From: Tetranychus cinnabarinus
Lineage: Eukaryota > Arthropoda > Arachnida > Trombidiformes > Tetranychidae
Direction: 5' to 3'
NCBI GenBank assembly: GCA_022266195.1
Contig: WHVY01000001.1
Span: 11,036,001 to 11,100,000, forward strand
DNA length: 64,000 nucleotides
A model generated the notes under the pieces. It was not told the DNA's origin, ran no database searches, and saw nothing but the letters and a program-made list of their open reading frames with translations. Made by a program: the position numbers and the translations under genes. Every line of letters begins with the position of its first letter. Position 1 is the first letter of the stretch. Of this stretch, positions 22,975 to 35,881 are shown piece by piece.

Positions 22975-25900
22975 ATGAATAATATTGTCATATTTATGAT
23001 TTATTACTGTACAATGGCCAAGATTGAAGTAAAAGGATTACTTTTTTGTGTTCCCTTGATGGTTCTCCATTTACTTGTGTTACACAGTTTAAGGTGTAAT
23101 GGTGAACAGTTTATCCTTGGTTATATCACCGGCAGTCGACGTCGACCAGGCGATGAAAAATATCCAAGACCAGGAATCACAATTTCAGGTGCAATCAGTC
23201 TGGCAATCAATGATATTGCCAATTCTCATCCTTTGGTAAATAATCATTCCCTTGAGTTTGTTGTCGCTGAAACCTTTGGTGAAGAGTCGGAAAGTATCAG
23301 GCAAACGGCAACACTCTGGGCTCAGATTAATGTTACCGCTTACATTGGGCCACAAGAGTCGTGTGTTCATGAAGCTCGGATGGCTGCATCCTTCAACTTA
23401 CCTATGATATCGTACGTAAGTATTGTCAATAATAAAAGCATTTCCAAAGAGACTTCACCTCAACAGTTATTTTAAGTTTATGTCTTTTCCTCAACTGTGA
23501 TGTGCATTTCTTGGAGAATCCAATATTGTTAATTGCATATTATTATGTTACAATTATCAAGTTAGGATGATTTGAATTTAATGTTATCACTTTTTAATTC
23601 CTTAATTCCAACTCCTTTCTTTCCACTTTACAATATTTTGTGAGAATTGCTGGTTTAATTGATGAAATTTGAAGACTTATTTTGTTCTAGTTATGATCGA
23701 GAGCAAACAGAATGACCTAAAATTTTCTAGAATATAATAGCAAAATGAATCTTGAAATCGAGAACAAAACAAAGAACAAGAACAGAGCATATCAGGATAT
23801 CGAGTGGTCAAACAATTTGGCCATTTAATTACTTTGGTTACCAAGAAAAAGGTTCAATAAAAGCATCGATATGAATAGACAAAAGCAAAAATTGGAAGCC
23901 AAATCAATTTTTTCAAATTAGCTACACATTTGCTTTTAAATTTAGTTTCGATCATAAAATTTGACAATATAAATATTTTATATCATTTGTATTCAACTTT
24001 CAACAAATACATTGGGCAACTTTTAAGCTGCTTTTCTTTCAGTTGAAATTGGATATTCAACGAGTTGACTGAGAATATATAAACTTGAAGAAGAGAAATG
24101 ATTTAATTTGATTTAAAAGTTAATCGAAAGAAGTAAATAGGTGACTTTTTACTCTTGACTTCAAAGCGATCGAAGTAAACTCGAATTGCATTCAAAGACT
24201 CATTTGTTTACAGTTTTGTACTCATCCAGGTACTTCAGACAAACAGTTGTTTCCAACCTTTGCTCGTACTCGACCACCTGATACTCAAATATCCAAATCA
24301 GTGGCTTCTGTTTTATTGAAGTTCAAATGGTCCAAAGTTGCTCTTCTTTACTCTCAAAGTGAAAGCTCAGAACGAGACTTTGAAGCAGTCGCCAGAACAA
24401 TCCAGTCCACTTTGACCGCCAACCGGATTGAGGTTCGCTTTATAAGTCGATGGACAACAACTTACCATTATGGTTACACTGACAATCCATTTAATGATCT
24501 TGTCGAGAGGTCTTATCGTCAAACAAGAAGTGAGTAAACAAAGCAATTTGCATCTGAACATTTTATGTACTTTATTAAAAACAAAACGGTCACTTTGACC
24601 AGAAACTGGATCGTTTTTAACTTGATTTGAATATGTTGTTACTGCAAAGAACATAATAAGCACATTTGTTGCATCTTTACATCAAACTTGTACACGAATG
24701 AGCAAAACCGAGGTAAAAATTAATTTCTTTCAGGTTCCGACTCTTTAAGTTTGTAAAGACATAAAAACTCAGTCCATTGGTGCAATTAAATAATTTCTCA
24801 GATCGATAGTTTTTGAGAAAATCGAGGTCAAACTTGAAACTTCGATCGGCTTTTGTTCAGCTATTGAAGCAGATTTTTTCATTAAATTCATTGCGACTTG
24901 TGTAAATTTTTGTGAGCAACCAGAAAATGTCATTATTTTGAGAAATTTAATTCTATTTTTTCTGTAAAACAGATCAGTTCGATTTTAAGTTAAACCGATT
25001 TATCTCTGTGACTATATGATTTAGAGATCTGAAACTTATGATTCGTCCATTAAAATCAATTCCTCACAACATGCATTGAATACTTTTTTCAATATATCGA
25101 TAGTTCTCTTGATATTGGCCGTTGACCTGAAAACTTTGGACCTCGATATTTCGAGAATGGTAGTACCTACTGTGATCATTCTTTGACTTATTATTAGGTC
25201 TTATTATGGGCTAAAATAAAATATATCTTAATATATATAATAACGAATATCCTTCCAAAAAATATGATTTGTGTTTGAGTAACCATTCGACTTTAACAAT
25301 AAAGTCTCGCATCTGAAAACATAAGTAATACATGTTATAACTTTTTTTGTAAAGTCTTGAATAATTTTATATTTTATAGCATTATAGCCCATATTAGCAC
25401 CTAATAATAAGTCAAAGAATGATCACAGTAGGTACTACCATTCTCGAAATATCGAGGTTCAAAGTTTTCAGGTCAACGGCCAATATCAAGAGGACTATTG
25501 ATTGATTGAGAAAAGTATTCAATGCATGTTGTGAGGAATTGATTTTAATGGACGAATCATAAGTTTCAGATCTCTAAATCATATAGTCACCGAGATAGAT
25601 CGGTTTAACTTAAAATCGAACTGATCTGTTTTACAGAAAAAATGAAATAAAATTGCTCAAAATAATGACATTTTCTGGTTGCTCACAAAAATTTACATAA
25701 GTCGCAATGCATTTAATGAAAAAATCTGCTTCAATAGCTGAACAAAAGCCGATCGAAGTTTCAAGTTTGACCTCGATTTTCTCGAAAACTATCGATCTGA
25801 GAAATTATTTAATTGCACCAATGGACTGAGTTTTTATGTCTCTACAAACCCTCGTTAGTCTCAACTCTCAACTCAAATGTTCAAGCATTTCGCATCACTC

Positions 25901-28900
25901 TTTGCATTTCATTTGCAAACTTAACCAGAAAATTGGTTTATTTACCAAGAAATGGGTTGAAATGAGTTTAGTTTGTTAAATAAGTTGTTTCTTGTCCATT
26001 TACAACCCAAATATCGACACCCAAACCCTCTAATGGCAATTTATTTAATTGAATAGTATTATTGATTAGTGAATGATCAAATTGGTCAAAGAATAATGGT
26101 TGTAGGTGATGCCAATCGCGAAATATCGAGGTCTAAAGTTTTTAGGTTTATGTACAAAATAAAGAGAACTGTCGATAAATTGAAAAAATAATTCTATCTA
26201 TGATGTTTACCATTGATTTTTGTAAACTAACCATAAGTTTCAGTTCTTTAGCTCATATGGTTACAGAAATAGATCGGTTTAACTTGCAATCGAACTGATC
26301 TGTTTTACAGAAAAAATAAACTTTAATTTCTCAATATAATTTTATTTTCTGGTTGCTCATAAAAATTCACATAAGTTATAGTGAGTTGCATGATAAAATC
26401 TGCTTTCATTATTATACAAAATGCGATCGAAGTTTAAACTTTGAACTCGATTTTTTCGAAAACTGTCGATCGGAGCAACCTTTGAATAGCACTAATAAAT
26501 TCAGTTTTTATGTCTTTACAGACTTAAAGAGTCGGTACCTGTAAGAAATTAATTTATACCTCGTTTTTGCTCATTCGTGTACAAGCTCGATGCACAAATG
26601 CAACAATTGTGCTAATTGTCTTTTTAGTAACAACCATTTGAGAAAACCTTAAATTGCTGCTAAAGTTTCATCAAACTAAACTAAGCTGCTAAGTTTAGGT
26701 TTTAGGTTCAGCTAAAATTCTTAGGTGTTCTCTGAAAGATTCATTTTGACAAAAAGAACCCAATTTTAAGCTGAAATTAAGTTTGTTACAAAGCTCTATG
26801 AAACGAAAGTTTTTGATTGATGGTCCGATCTGGCGAAAATGCATTCAAATGGATAAACTTTGCTTTTTGTGAAGTAAAAAATTACGAGAGTTTGTCAATT
26901 GTTTTTAATAATTAAAGATTAATATCTTGAAACAAACTGTTCTAGCGATTTCGAGGTAAAAATGTTGAATTATTGAATAGTTTTCAAAGAAATCTAATAA
27001 ATTGAAGGCTCTTTATTTTCATAATCATAAATATTAGAAACGTTGAAAAATTTAAGCAAAAAATTTTAATGAAAATAAAGAAACTCTTTGCCTATTGAAA
27101 ACATGGTTTACAGAATTTGCTTTTTCTTTTCATTTATATTGATTTACTAACATTTCAAGAGTTTTTGCAATATTTTTAACTCATTTTTGGTCTGTTTATT
27201 GGGCTAGTCTATGTAGTTGTGGGCCATTATTTTGAACATCTTGGTTTCATGTTGAGTCTTGAAGAGAAAGGCTTACTCCAAAGTGGACAATACTTTGTGG
27301 TTGGAGTGGATGTTGAACATTACAATAGCCAAGAGCCGCAAATATACTTTAAAGGTAAGTCAAAACATTTATTTCAAATATCCAAGTTGCATTCAATCAA
27401 ACATAAAAGATGAGTTTTGATTTTTGATTGTCAATCCAAATCTACTCTAAGGGCACTAATTGTTCAGGATTTTTATTGTAATATTACAACTTGGATTTTG
27501 TGATATCGAAGGGAAAAATTGTCTTTTCTTGACCTAATAATGCAAAAGTGCAAATAATGAAAGTCATAATCGTATTCAATGTAGATTTGAAAGCTAGAAG
27601 TCGGTAATTTGTTAATTTTGTTCATTTTATTCTGATAGGATTATTAAAGGATCAAATTAATCAAGTTGCTCAAAAAAGTTTCCAGTCTTATATTGGCGTC
27701 GTCTCATCACCTTATACTGGATCTGAATCATTTTCATTGAAAGTTAATCGTTACCTGCAAATGCCTCCATTTAATATACCAAATCCTTTGGGTTCCTTTG
27801 GTGGTCTTAAAAGGGTAAGTTTTATTCAGATTGTTGCCATTTGTGATTAAAATTAAACCAAGTTTACTTAAGATGATCAAGTGACCAGACTGCAGAGGAT
27901 AGTTGAGTGGACAGATTAATGGCTGATATGGTAATTCAAATAGTGAAATGACCCACAGACAAATAACATTTCACATCTCAATTGTTTGGCATGTCAAGAA
28001 ATTCAATGCATTTTAATATTGCTACAGTCAATTGACTGTTTCATCTATTCATACAACATTTCAGAGATGCTTTTAGTGCATTATTTTCACATAATTCATT
28101 GACCCAATCAATTTGAGATTTGAACAGCAAAAATTTATCCTTTATTTACTTCAAAATTTCATTTTTCATGAGTAGGAAACAGCAATGAAAATTTAGACAG
28201 ATATTGAATAGATATTCTGAATATTAAATTTTCATCCTTCTAATCAAACGGCGTTAATTATCAATCTGGTTTGTCTTTCCTTCTTGGATTCAATTTTGGT
28301 TTTTTCAGGTTCCAGCGGACGCTGCTTATCTCTACGATGCTGTCTTTATTTATGCCAGAGCATTGAATGATTGTTTAATTAATGGTGTGAATCCTCGTGA
28401 TGGTAAACTATTACTTCAATATATCCGTAACCGTCCTTATCAAAGTAAGTTTAAATTAGTGGATAATCAAAGAATGACTTATTCCATTTGGATTGAAATT
28501 TAGGTGCCATGGGTTATCTGGTTTATATGGATCAAAATGGTGATGCAGAAGGAAATTATACTTTGATTGCCAGGAAAAAGCGTGATGATAAATATGGCCT
28601 TTATCCTATTGGAGTTTTTCAAATGCCTGCTAACTCGAGCGATTTACCGGTAATTACTTTCATCAGCTTCACAATCAATATCAATTGTGCAAAAATAGAA
28701 GATAATATTCTTATTTCCATTTGATTTTCTTGTAAAGTCTCTTAATCTAGTTGATTCAGTTGAATGGATAACTGATGATCCTCCTTCAGATGAACCTCAT
28801 TGTGGCTTTGATGGTGACAAATGTAAAGGTAACAATCGATAATTAACCAATTAATCATGGATTTGACATCATTGATTAACAACTCTAGTCTGTAAACAAA

Positions 28901-31900
28901 AGTTTAATGCTGCAGGTTAATCAGTCTGTTGCTAATTTTTTCCCGACTTTTCTTTGTCTACTTTGGTTCATTCAACTGGTTTGTTAGAGCCATCATTGGA
29001 ATGGTTATTTGCTTTGATCGCAAGTATAATTGCTGTAATGGCAATTCTAATGATGATTGGTTATCGAGCATGGATTTATGAACAAGAATTGGATAGCTTA
29101 TTATGGAGAGTTGATTTTAAAGATGTTATTGTCCGAGAAATCGGTCCGCCCACAAAATTATCAAAGGTATGATTAAATAAATTAAATTTTTCGCCAAATA
29201 TGGAATTAATAATTGCTGTTGATGATTATTCACTTTCAGTTTAGGTACAGTTCCCAAGTATCACTCAATTCAGCCAGTGATATCCTCGAATTTCGCTATT
29301 GCCATTTGTATACTCAAGTAGCCTTTTATAAAGGACGATTAGTGGCACTGAAGAGGATAAACAAGAAAAATATTGTCATTAACCGAGAGTTAAAGATTGA
29401 AATGAAACAGGTAAACGCAATTTTCACTATCATCTTACCTTAGTTGACATCCATTGTGAATTATAATTTCATCTAAAACATTGATAATATATTGATAATA
29501 ATAGATGAAGGACATTAGACATGATAATCTAAATCAATTCATTGGTGCCTGTGTCGATGCACCAAATATCTCAATTTTAACTGATTACTGTGCTCGTGGA
29601 AGCCTTAAGGTATGTTTAACTGGATAATTGTTGACACGAAATTTTGATAACTTTTCAATTAATTTAATTAATCGATATTGATCTTGTTGTTTCTCTTTTA
29701 GGATGTGCTTCAAAATAATGAAGTTCATCTTGATCATATTTTCATAGCTTCAATGGTCGGGGATATTATCAGGGTAAATGGTTTTTGATAATGATAATTA
29801 AGGAACATCAAATTAATTTTTATTGTCCTCTTTTTTTGTTGCTGCCATTATTGTTCATATTGCCTTTTCACCTTTAAGGGGATGATTTATCTTCACGAAT
29901 CTTCTATTCACGTCCACGGCGATTTAAAATCATCAAATTGTCTGGTTGACAGCCGTTGGACAGTTAAAATATCGGACTTTGGTTTGAACGAGTTGAAACA
30001 AGGGGCCACTTTGAAGGTTGCTGATTTTGAAAAATATTGTGAAAGTAAGTACCATATCGATTGTTAAAGGAAAATCGGCCAATCATTGCTGAATTTAGCG
30101 TCTCAATCAATAGCACATGTGTCTGCTTGCGAATTTTCTGTGCTTTTAAATGTGTTCGTTTTATCCAGAAGCACTGTGCCTTAGTGTTCATTGTGTTGCG
30201 TTCATGTTAGTTGTCTAAGTACTTGTGTAATTTGCCATATCCTTTTCAGCTATCGGTACAATCAAATCAACAGTTAACTGAAATAGTTATCAATGATACT
30301 TTTTTACGTCGAGATAATTCAATATTCATTCAAAATGGCAAATCAGAGTTCATTAATGAGCTTGGAAATTTGAGTAATCAAATAGTGATCAGTTCCGGGT
30401 TAGGTAATCAATCAGCGAAGGTTGAATTTATAATACCATATTCAATTTCCCATTGATACTAGTTCAAGACGGATCTTGAAATCTACAAATTTTATGCACC
30501 ATTTTGTACCCTCTTTTTGTTTTGCTTGATTTTTGAATTGTAATTCAAATGATAATGTTTGTGAATGTTTTATCATCACATATTTTGATTGATTTTAGAT
30601 ATTTTTCAACATTGATTAATTAAGTAAATTGTTATTATACTATGTAACAGGTTTGTTGTGGAGAGCTCCAGAGTTGATTCAGCTATCTGGTAATTCATTC
30701 ACTGGAAGTCAAAAAGGTGATTCATATTCATTTGGAATCATTTTATATGAAATTTTGGGTCGACAAGGTCCTTGGGGAGGATCAAATCTAACAGCTACCG
30801 AAATAGTAACTTCATTGATCAACCCAAAGTTTTCTGGTAAATCGATAAGGCCACCAGTAAATTATCTCCGTGATAAATTAAAGTTGACTCAATGTAATGG
30901 TCTTGAGGGTAGCAATGGTGGCATTGGTATTTTTAATGCAAAAATTGATGGCCATGATTCAAAGAATCAATTGACCCGTGATTTATATGATTGTTGCATT
31001 TTTTGTATGGAGTCTTGTTGGTCTGAAAATCCAGAGGAAAGGCCAGACTTTAAAGCAATCCGTAATCGTCTCAAACCAATAAAAAGAGATTTAAAAAACA
31101 ATATTCTAGATAACATGTTGGATATGATGGAAAGGTACACTACCAATCTTGAAGCACTGGTTGACGAAAGAACTGACCAATTAGTACAAGAAAAGAAGAA
31201 GACTGAAGACTTGTTGTATGAAATGTTACCCAAAGCGGTTGCAGATGAGCTTCGACGAGGACACAAAGTGGAAGCCGAATCGTTTGAATCAGTAACAGTC
31301 TTTTTCAGTGATATTGTGGGTTTTACCAGAATGTCGGCTCAATCAACTCCACTTCAAATTGTTGACTTTCTTAATGATTTATATACTCTTTTCGATTCAA
31401 TAGTTGAGTCTTATGATGTTTATAAAGTTGAAACTATTGGTGATGCTTATATGGTTGCTTCCGGGCTGCCCATCCGTAATGGTGATCTTCATGCATCCGA
31501 AATCGCTTCAATGGCATTGCACTTATTAGACGCTGTTCGTAAATTTAAGATTCGTCACATTCCAGATGAAAGTTTATTGATGAGAGTGGGTATACACAGT
31601 GGACCCGTTTGCGCTGGTGTTGTTGGAGTGAAAATGCCTCGATATTGTCTATTTGGAGATACAGTCAACACTGCTTCGCGTATGGAAACAACCAGTTTAC
31701 CGTTGAAAATACACGTAACAGAATCATTCCGATCCATTTTGATAAAGTTAGGTGGTTATGATTTAATGGAACGAGGTCTGATTCCAATTAAAGGTAAAGG
31801 TGAACTTAAAACATATTGGTTGACTGGTGAATCCCGGGAAAGATTGAGTCGTCGATCAATGGTCTATCCCAGAGATTCCAGGTGTCAGTTTAAAAGTTTG

Positions 31901-32602
31901 ATGTCAACTACAACTACATCAGGTTCTTTGGCCTCGTCAACTGTTGTTAGTCCGAGTAGCTTAAGTCATGCAGGTGTAATGACAAGGAAAAGTTCACCAG
32001 TGACTTTACCTAGTAGTCCAGTTTGTAGTCCGTTAACTCTTTCCGATAATATTGGAGAAGTCGGAAAGTTGGGATCGATCGAGAATGAGATAAAAAGAGC
32101 ATCTCATTTTGGGTATAAAGTTGTCGCCTCTTCTTGTGAGATAAAAATGCTTCAAAAAAGGTCAGTTTCTTCGCTGAATCGTCTTTTTCCTATGAGACCA
32201 GCAAAAAAGTACAAGACGGGATTCGATCTATATGACTTGACTTCAGGATCCCCTAAAACATCAGCAACTTCGCCGTCATTATCATATGGAAATGGCTCTA
32301 CCTCCGTTAGAGTATCAAAGTTAACCAACACAGGATCAGTGAATGACATTGCTTTTGATTGTGACCAAAAAAGCCAAGAAAAATTAGGATCTCGTTCCGT
32401 TTCACCAAATTGTAATCACCAATCCCTAAAAATGGTTTCAAGTGAGAGTAAAATTTGTGTTAATCGAGTTAGTCTTGTTTTAGACCCATTTAAAAAATTT
32501 CGTGGTTCACTGAAGGATATTTTCAATCAAAAAATATCGACCTCACTTCATTCATCTGAACTTAATGATATCTCTAGATCGGAAAGTTTTCCTTTCTTGT
32601 AA
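22975..32602 (+). CDS. Receptor (transmembrane) guanylate cyclase, Gyc32E-like
   Basis: Thirteen exons, all in phase: 22975-23415, 24214-24529, 27208-27354, 27639-27814, 28309-28444, 28504-28649, 28738-28828, 28988-29166, 29240-29410, 29505-29609, 29702-29773, 29879-30044, 30651-32602; about 1365 residues. The start could also be the ATG at 23014, just before the hydrophobic signal (LLFCVPLMVLHLLVLHSL). Order: ligand-binding ANF-receptor domain (to about 480), one membrane helix (about 488-510), kinase-homology domain with VALK but HGDLKSSN (no HRD Arg) and DFG, dimerisation helix, then cyclase catalytic domain (about 925-1110). Catalytic residues look intact: FSDIVGF and TIGDAY metal Asp, KVE and YC base recognition, NTASR. 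A Ser-rich C-terminal tail of about 255 residues has no recognisable domain. It makes cGMP at the plasma membrane; the ligand is unknown for this orphan group. Confidence 0.92.
24749..25849. repeat. Intronic foldback: two ~470-bp inverted arms
   Basis: Within the second intron of the guanylate cyclase, 24749-25217 reappears as its reverse complement at about 25380-25849 with few mismatches, separated by about 160 bases. A primary transcript could fold into a very long hairpin. The arms contain runs such as TCTGTTTTACAG and GGTTGCTCACAAAAAT. No open frame or short terminal duplication was identified, so the class of element (foldback/MITE-like or a duplicated repeat) is not settled. Confidence 0.85.
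26095..26612. repeat. Third, diverged copy of the intronic repeat
   Basis: The sequence matches the downstream foldback arm in the same orientation. It also extends past it, matching the reverse complement of 24659-24760 (the segment containing CGAATGAGCAAAACCGAGG). It is more diverged than the two arms are from each other, so it is probably an older copy. It lies in the same intron, before the exon at 27208. Confidence 0.75.
30250..30403 (+). other. Possible alternative exon in kinase-homology region
   Basis: Between the exons ending 30044 and starting 30651, a 246-base open stretch (30211-30456) includes a segment bounded by a CCTTTTCAG acceptor (ending 30249) and a TTAG|GTAATC donor (at 30404). 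Its phase is 0 at the start and 1 at the end, while the flanking constitutive junction is phase 1. Simple inclusion would therefore shift frame and stop at a TGA after about 10 codons, before the cyclase domain. Inclusion in frame would need the weaker donor AAG|GTTGCT at 30017. It may be a poison exon, a rare isoform or chance. Confidence 0.3.
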
Positions 32603-32890
32603 TAAAAAAGAAATGGAAAACATGATAAAATGTGATCATTTAATAGTTCACAAATCATTAGTGAGCTGATGATTTATTGCGTATAATCAATACAACATTA
32701 CACTAGCAACAACAAGCTTGGCATAAGTGTCTTAATTGTATTAAATGTAATTTTGTTTTTTTTCTATCAGTATTAATTAATAAGTAGAAAGATCTCAATC
32801 GTGTTAATGTATTTTGAATGTAAATACTGTGCATAAAAATATTGAAGAGTAAATGTTTTTCAGGTAAACATACATGTAATGTATAATGTA

Positions 32891-32896
32891 AATAAA
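32891..32896 (+). terminator. Poly(A) signal of guanylate cyclase gene
   Basis: AATAAA 289 bases past the stop. Another AATAAA overlaps the stop codon at 32601-32606 but is too early to be the main signal. Confidence 0.5.
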
Positions 32897-33149
32897 TTGT
32901 TATTAAAGCTTAAATTTTGCATTTTTGATTTTACGGTAATTGATCACCAATCAAGGTAGAAATCAAAATGTTCAACAATTTGAAGGATTTTTACATAAAG
33001 ACTGTAAAAATGTTCAACATGTAAACACAATTTCAACTCCTCTTTCTGCCTGCAACAGCTCAAGGTTGGAAACAGTTGTTTTCATGTAACCAAACAATGT
33101 GGGAAATTAATTAATCGAAGATTAATTAGGTAAGAAAAAGCAAAAGTTT

Positions 33150-33231
33150 CGATCAGAATGGGATTCGAACCCACGCGGGCAATGCCCATTGGATTAGCAG
33201 TCCAACGCCTTAACCACTCGGCCATCTGATC
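33150..33231 (-). tRNA. tRNA-Ser(GCT)
   Basis: On the minus strand the sequence begins GATCAGATGGCCGAGTGG and ends with a T-arm GGGTTCGAATCCC and the acceptor TCTGATC plus discriminator G. The 7-bp acceptor stem (GATCAGA/TCTGATC) pairs perfectly. The anticodon loop reads CTGCTAA, giving anticodon GCT, which decodes AGC and AGT. A long variable arm (about 33178-33190, GGGCATTGCCC-like) marks it as a type II tRNA, as required for Ser. T-runs just downstream on the minus strand suit RNA polymerase III termination. No intron is seen and length is normal. Confidence 0.95.
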
Positions 33232-35300
33232 TTTCATGCAGAACGAACGATAAAACGAAAGCAGATCGAATGAGGTAAGTTTATGTAACACATGTAAATG
33301 TTATTCTGCTATCATTATATTGTGATTTTGTTGCTCGGCCATTGTGTTTAGATTGAATAATAATTTCTCGAACCATTTCTCTCGTTTAATTTTCGGTCCA
33401 CCTTCCTTCGAATCTCGGATTTCTGCTTTTGGATCCTTACATCTTGATCAATTTCTCGCTAAGAAAATAGCAGCACTCCGTCTTTGTTCCATCTGAATGA
33501 GAAAATACGAGTTATTGCAAGATATTGAATGCGAAAATAAAGGTGAAGAAAAGATGAATCAGAAATTGATTGAAATAACTTACATTTTAAGATGATTGAA
33601 ATGGGTCTGAAGTTAGGTGGAGGGTTCATCGTAGAGGCTTGGTTATGATTGAGATTCAACAGTTTAAAGGTTGCATTACCATTCATCTAGCTCAATTTAA
33701 CGATAGACTATCTTGATAGGCAAGATTTGTGATACAATAAATATCAATGTTTGTTGCCAGGAATGAGTATGAAAAAAGAGGGAAACAATGAAGTGAAATG
33801 TCATGATTATGTTGACACTTTAGGTTGAACAAAAGAAATCTGAAATACAACGGATTTGCTGTTACATGGTAAAATTAACATGCTACTTTTGTCAACATGA
33901 TTGTGCTGTACAGTTTACAAGCTTACGTGATTAGAAATATAAAAAAAAAATGAAAATGATGTAACTTGGTGAAACTCGGCCATTGGAAAAGATTGACGGA
34001 TCCATTTTATGGTGAGCTTCAGTTAGACGTTTCCCTCCAATCAAAATGAAGTTTCCAGGTACAGAGGTACTCTTTCCTTACAATGGTTTCACTGGAGGAA
34101 AATAAAGAAAAACATTAATTAAATATCTTAAATCAATCAAGCAAATTATCAACAAAAATAATACTAAAAAAAGCCAAAATGGTCAACAAAAGATAAAAAA
34201 AGTATATCCTGTATTTTACCTTCATCACTTGATTGATCAAACATCAAGACAGAGATCATTGCTCTTGAATTACTAAATATCATATAAAACGTCAATTTAA
34301 TTTCAATTAATTCCCGAGAATCCAACAATCCACCATTTCGAATTAAATATTTAACAAGAACAATAATTCAAACTATTATAAAAATGAGTTAAAAACGCAT
34401 AAGTAAAAACATGGCTAAGAGTTCAACAATAACGGTTCAACACTTTCTCTGATGTCATTATCATGTGACCATCCATTTGGTAAGAAAGTGAAAGAAGCGC
34501 CTTACCCTTTTTACCGGAAAATTTTGCTATCTTTTGCTATTTTTAAATGTGCGTTTTTTACCATCACCAATTTCATAACAATCAACATTATCAAATTTAA
34601 TATTTAATAGTCTTGTGGCTTCCTTCAATCTAATTATTTAAAGTCATTGAGTTATATAAACGCCCCATTACCAGTTTTCATGTTCAATGTTTTGGGCCTA
34701 AGGCAGCTTTTCCTACCATCTTGAATACATTTAATAATTTGTTGTTTCCTCTTTCCCCAGCAATTCACTCATTGACTCATCATCGCACCATCTTTGTTTT
34801 TATTTTTCAATTGTTAACTCTATTTTAATTGATTGATCAAGTAAACACTATTCTGTCAACCTTTAACTTTCATCTGTTAACCGTTTTTCAAGTTTAACGT
34901 TTTCGCATGCATTATTTTTCCTGTATTGTTTGAACTTCAAAAGTAAACACTTTACCATCAATTATCGTGCTAATCAATTCAAATCACTCTTCGATAAACT
35001 TGAACTTCATCATGTTCTATTCAATTTAATTTCTATTTACACCTTTACGTGCAATAAATATTATTTTCATCATTAACTCGCGACTCACACCTATTGGATC
35101 ATCGGATTTTTATAATTGTAAATCGACTTGTTGAGAATCCTCTTTTAAATTACACTTTTACCCTACTCGGACTGTCCATCAGCTATTGTGAAAACAAGGT
35201 AAAGTCTTGAAATCTTCCTAGCTAATCTTCAATTTACTTGACCATAGTAAATCGGTTTTTGGTACTATTTACTTCATTTTGATAATTCCTCATAGGCATA
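33232..35300. other. Non-coding; likely promoter and first UTR exon of RhoGAP gene
   Basis: No coding exon is seen. An AAAACAAG|GTAAAG donor at 35199 could end a non-coding first exon of the downstream RhoGAP gene, with a matching acceptor TCTGTCCACAG ending at 36604. Both are consensus-based guesses. The rest is AT-rich with no recognised feature. Confidence 0.35.
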
Positions 35301-35881
35301 ACCTGTGTCTAAAAATTACTAGACAACTCGATCGAAGCGATTTATTTATCGACCTGATGAAGATTAAGGCTTGCATTTGGTATCAATGGATAGCTTAGGA
35401 TCAGAGCTTTTCAAAAATATAGCTTAAGCTATGCTCTAAGGCATAATCTACTCACATTTCAAGATTTTGTAGCTAGAGTCTGAAATAAGATTTTGCAAAT
35501 TTTTTTAACATATTCAATATTATTTTTAATCCTATTAATTAGTTCCTTTGGATTTTGAGTCGGAAATCAATCTAGAATAAGCTTTAGGCTTTATCTAACC
35601 AAAATACCTCAATTGGACAGATTTCAGAAGATTCAGCTGTGATCAGAGGACTTTTGAATCGAAAGTCCATTTAGAGCTGTGCTTTTTTTGAAAAAAATGT
35701 TGAGCACGGTGTATGCTGAATTAGCAAATAAGTAATGAAATAATTTTCGGAAATGTGTGAAATTTTTACACAATATCGATCCTAGTGCAATAAGAAATTT
35801 CTGCAAGTTTCAACTCTCTATCTTTCTTAGTTCCGGCAAAAACTGAATTATAATGTTGTCCAGTAATTTTTAGACACAGGT
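35301..35881. mobile_element. MITE with 27-bp inverted repeats and TA duplication
   Basis: ACCTGTGTCTAAAAATTACT and the following 7 bases (35301-35327) recur inverted at 35855-35881 with one mismatch. A TA dinucleotide flanks each side (35299-35300 and 35882-35883), the target duplication of the Tc1/mariner superfamily. The element is 581 bp with no open frame, so it is a non-autonomous miniature copy. It lies upstream of the RhoGAP coding region, probably in a 5' UTR intron. Confidence 0.8.

Noticed and set aside
33082..33291. Minus-strand 69-codon open frame
   Set aside because: It covers the tRNA-Ser gene; the apparent peptide is tRNA sequence read as codons.
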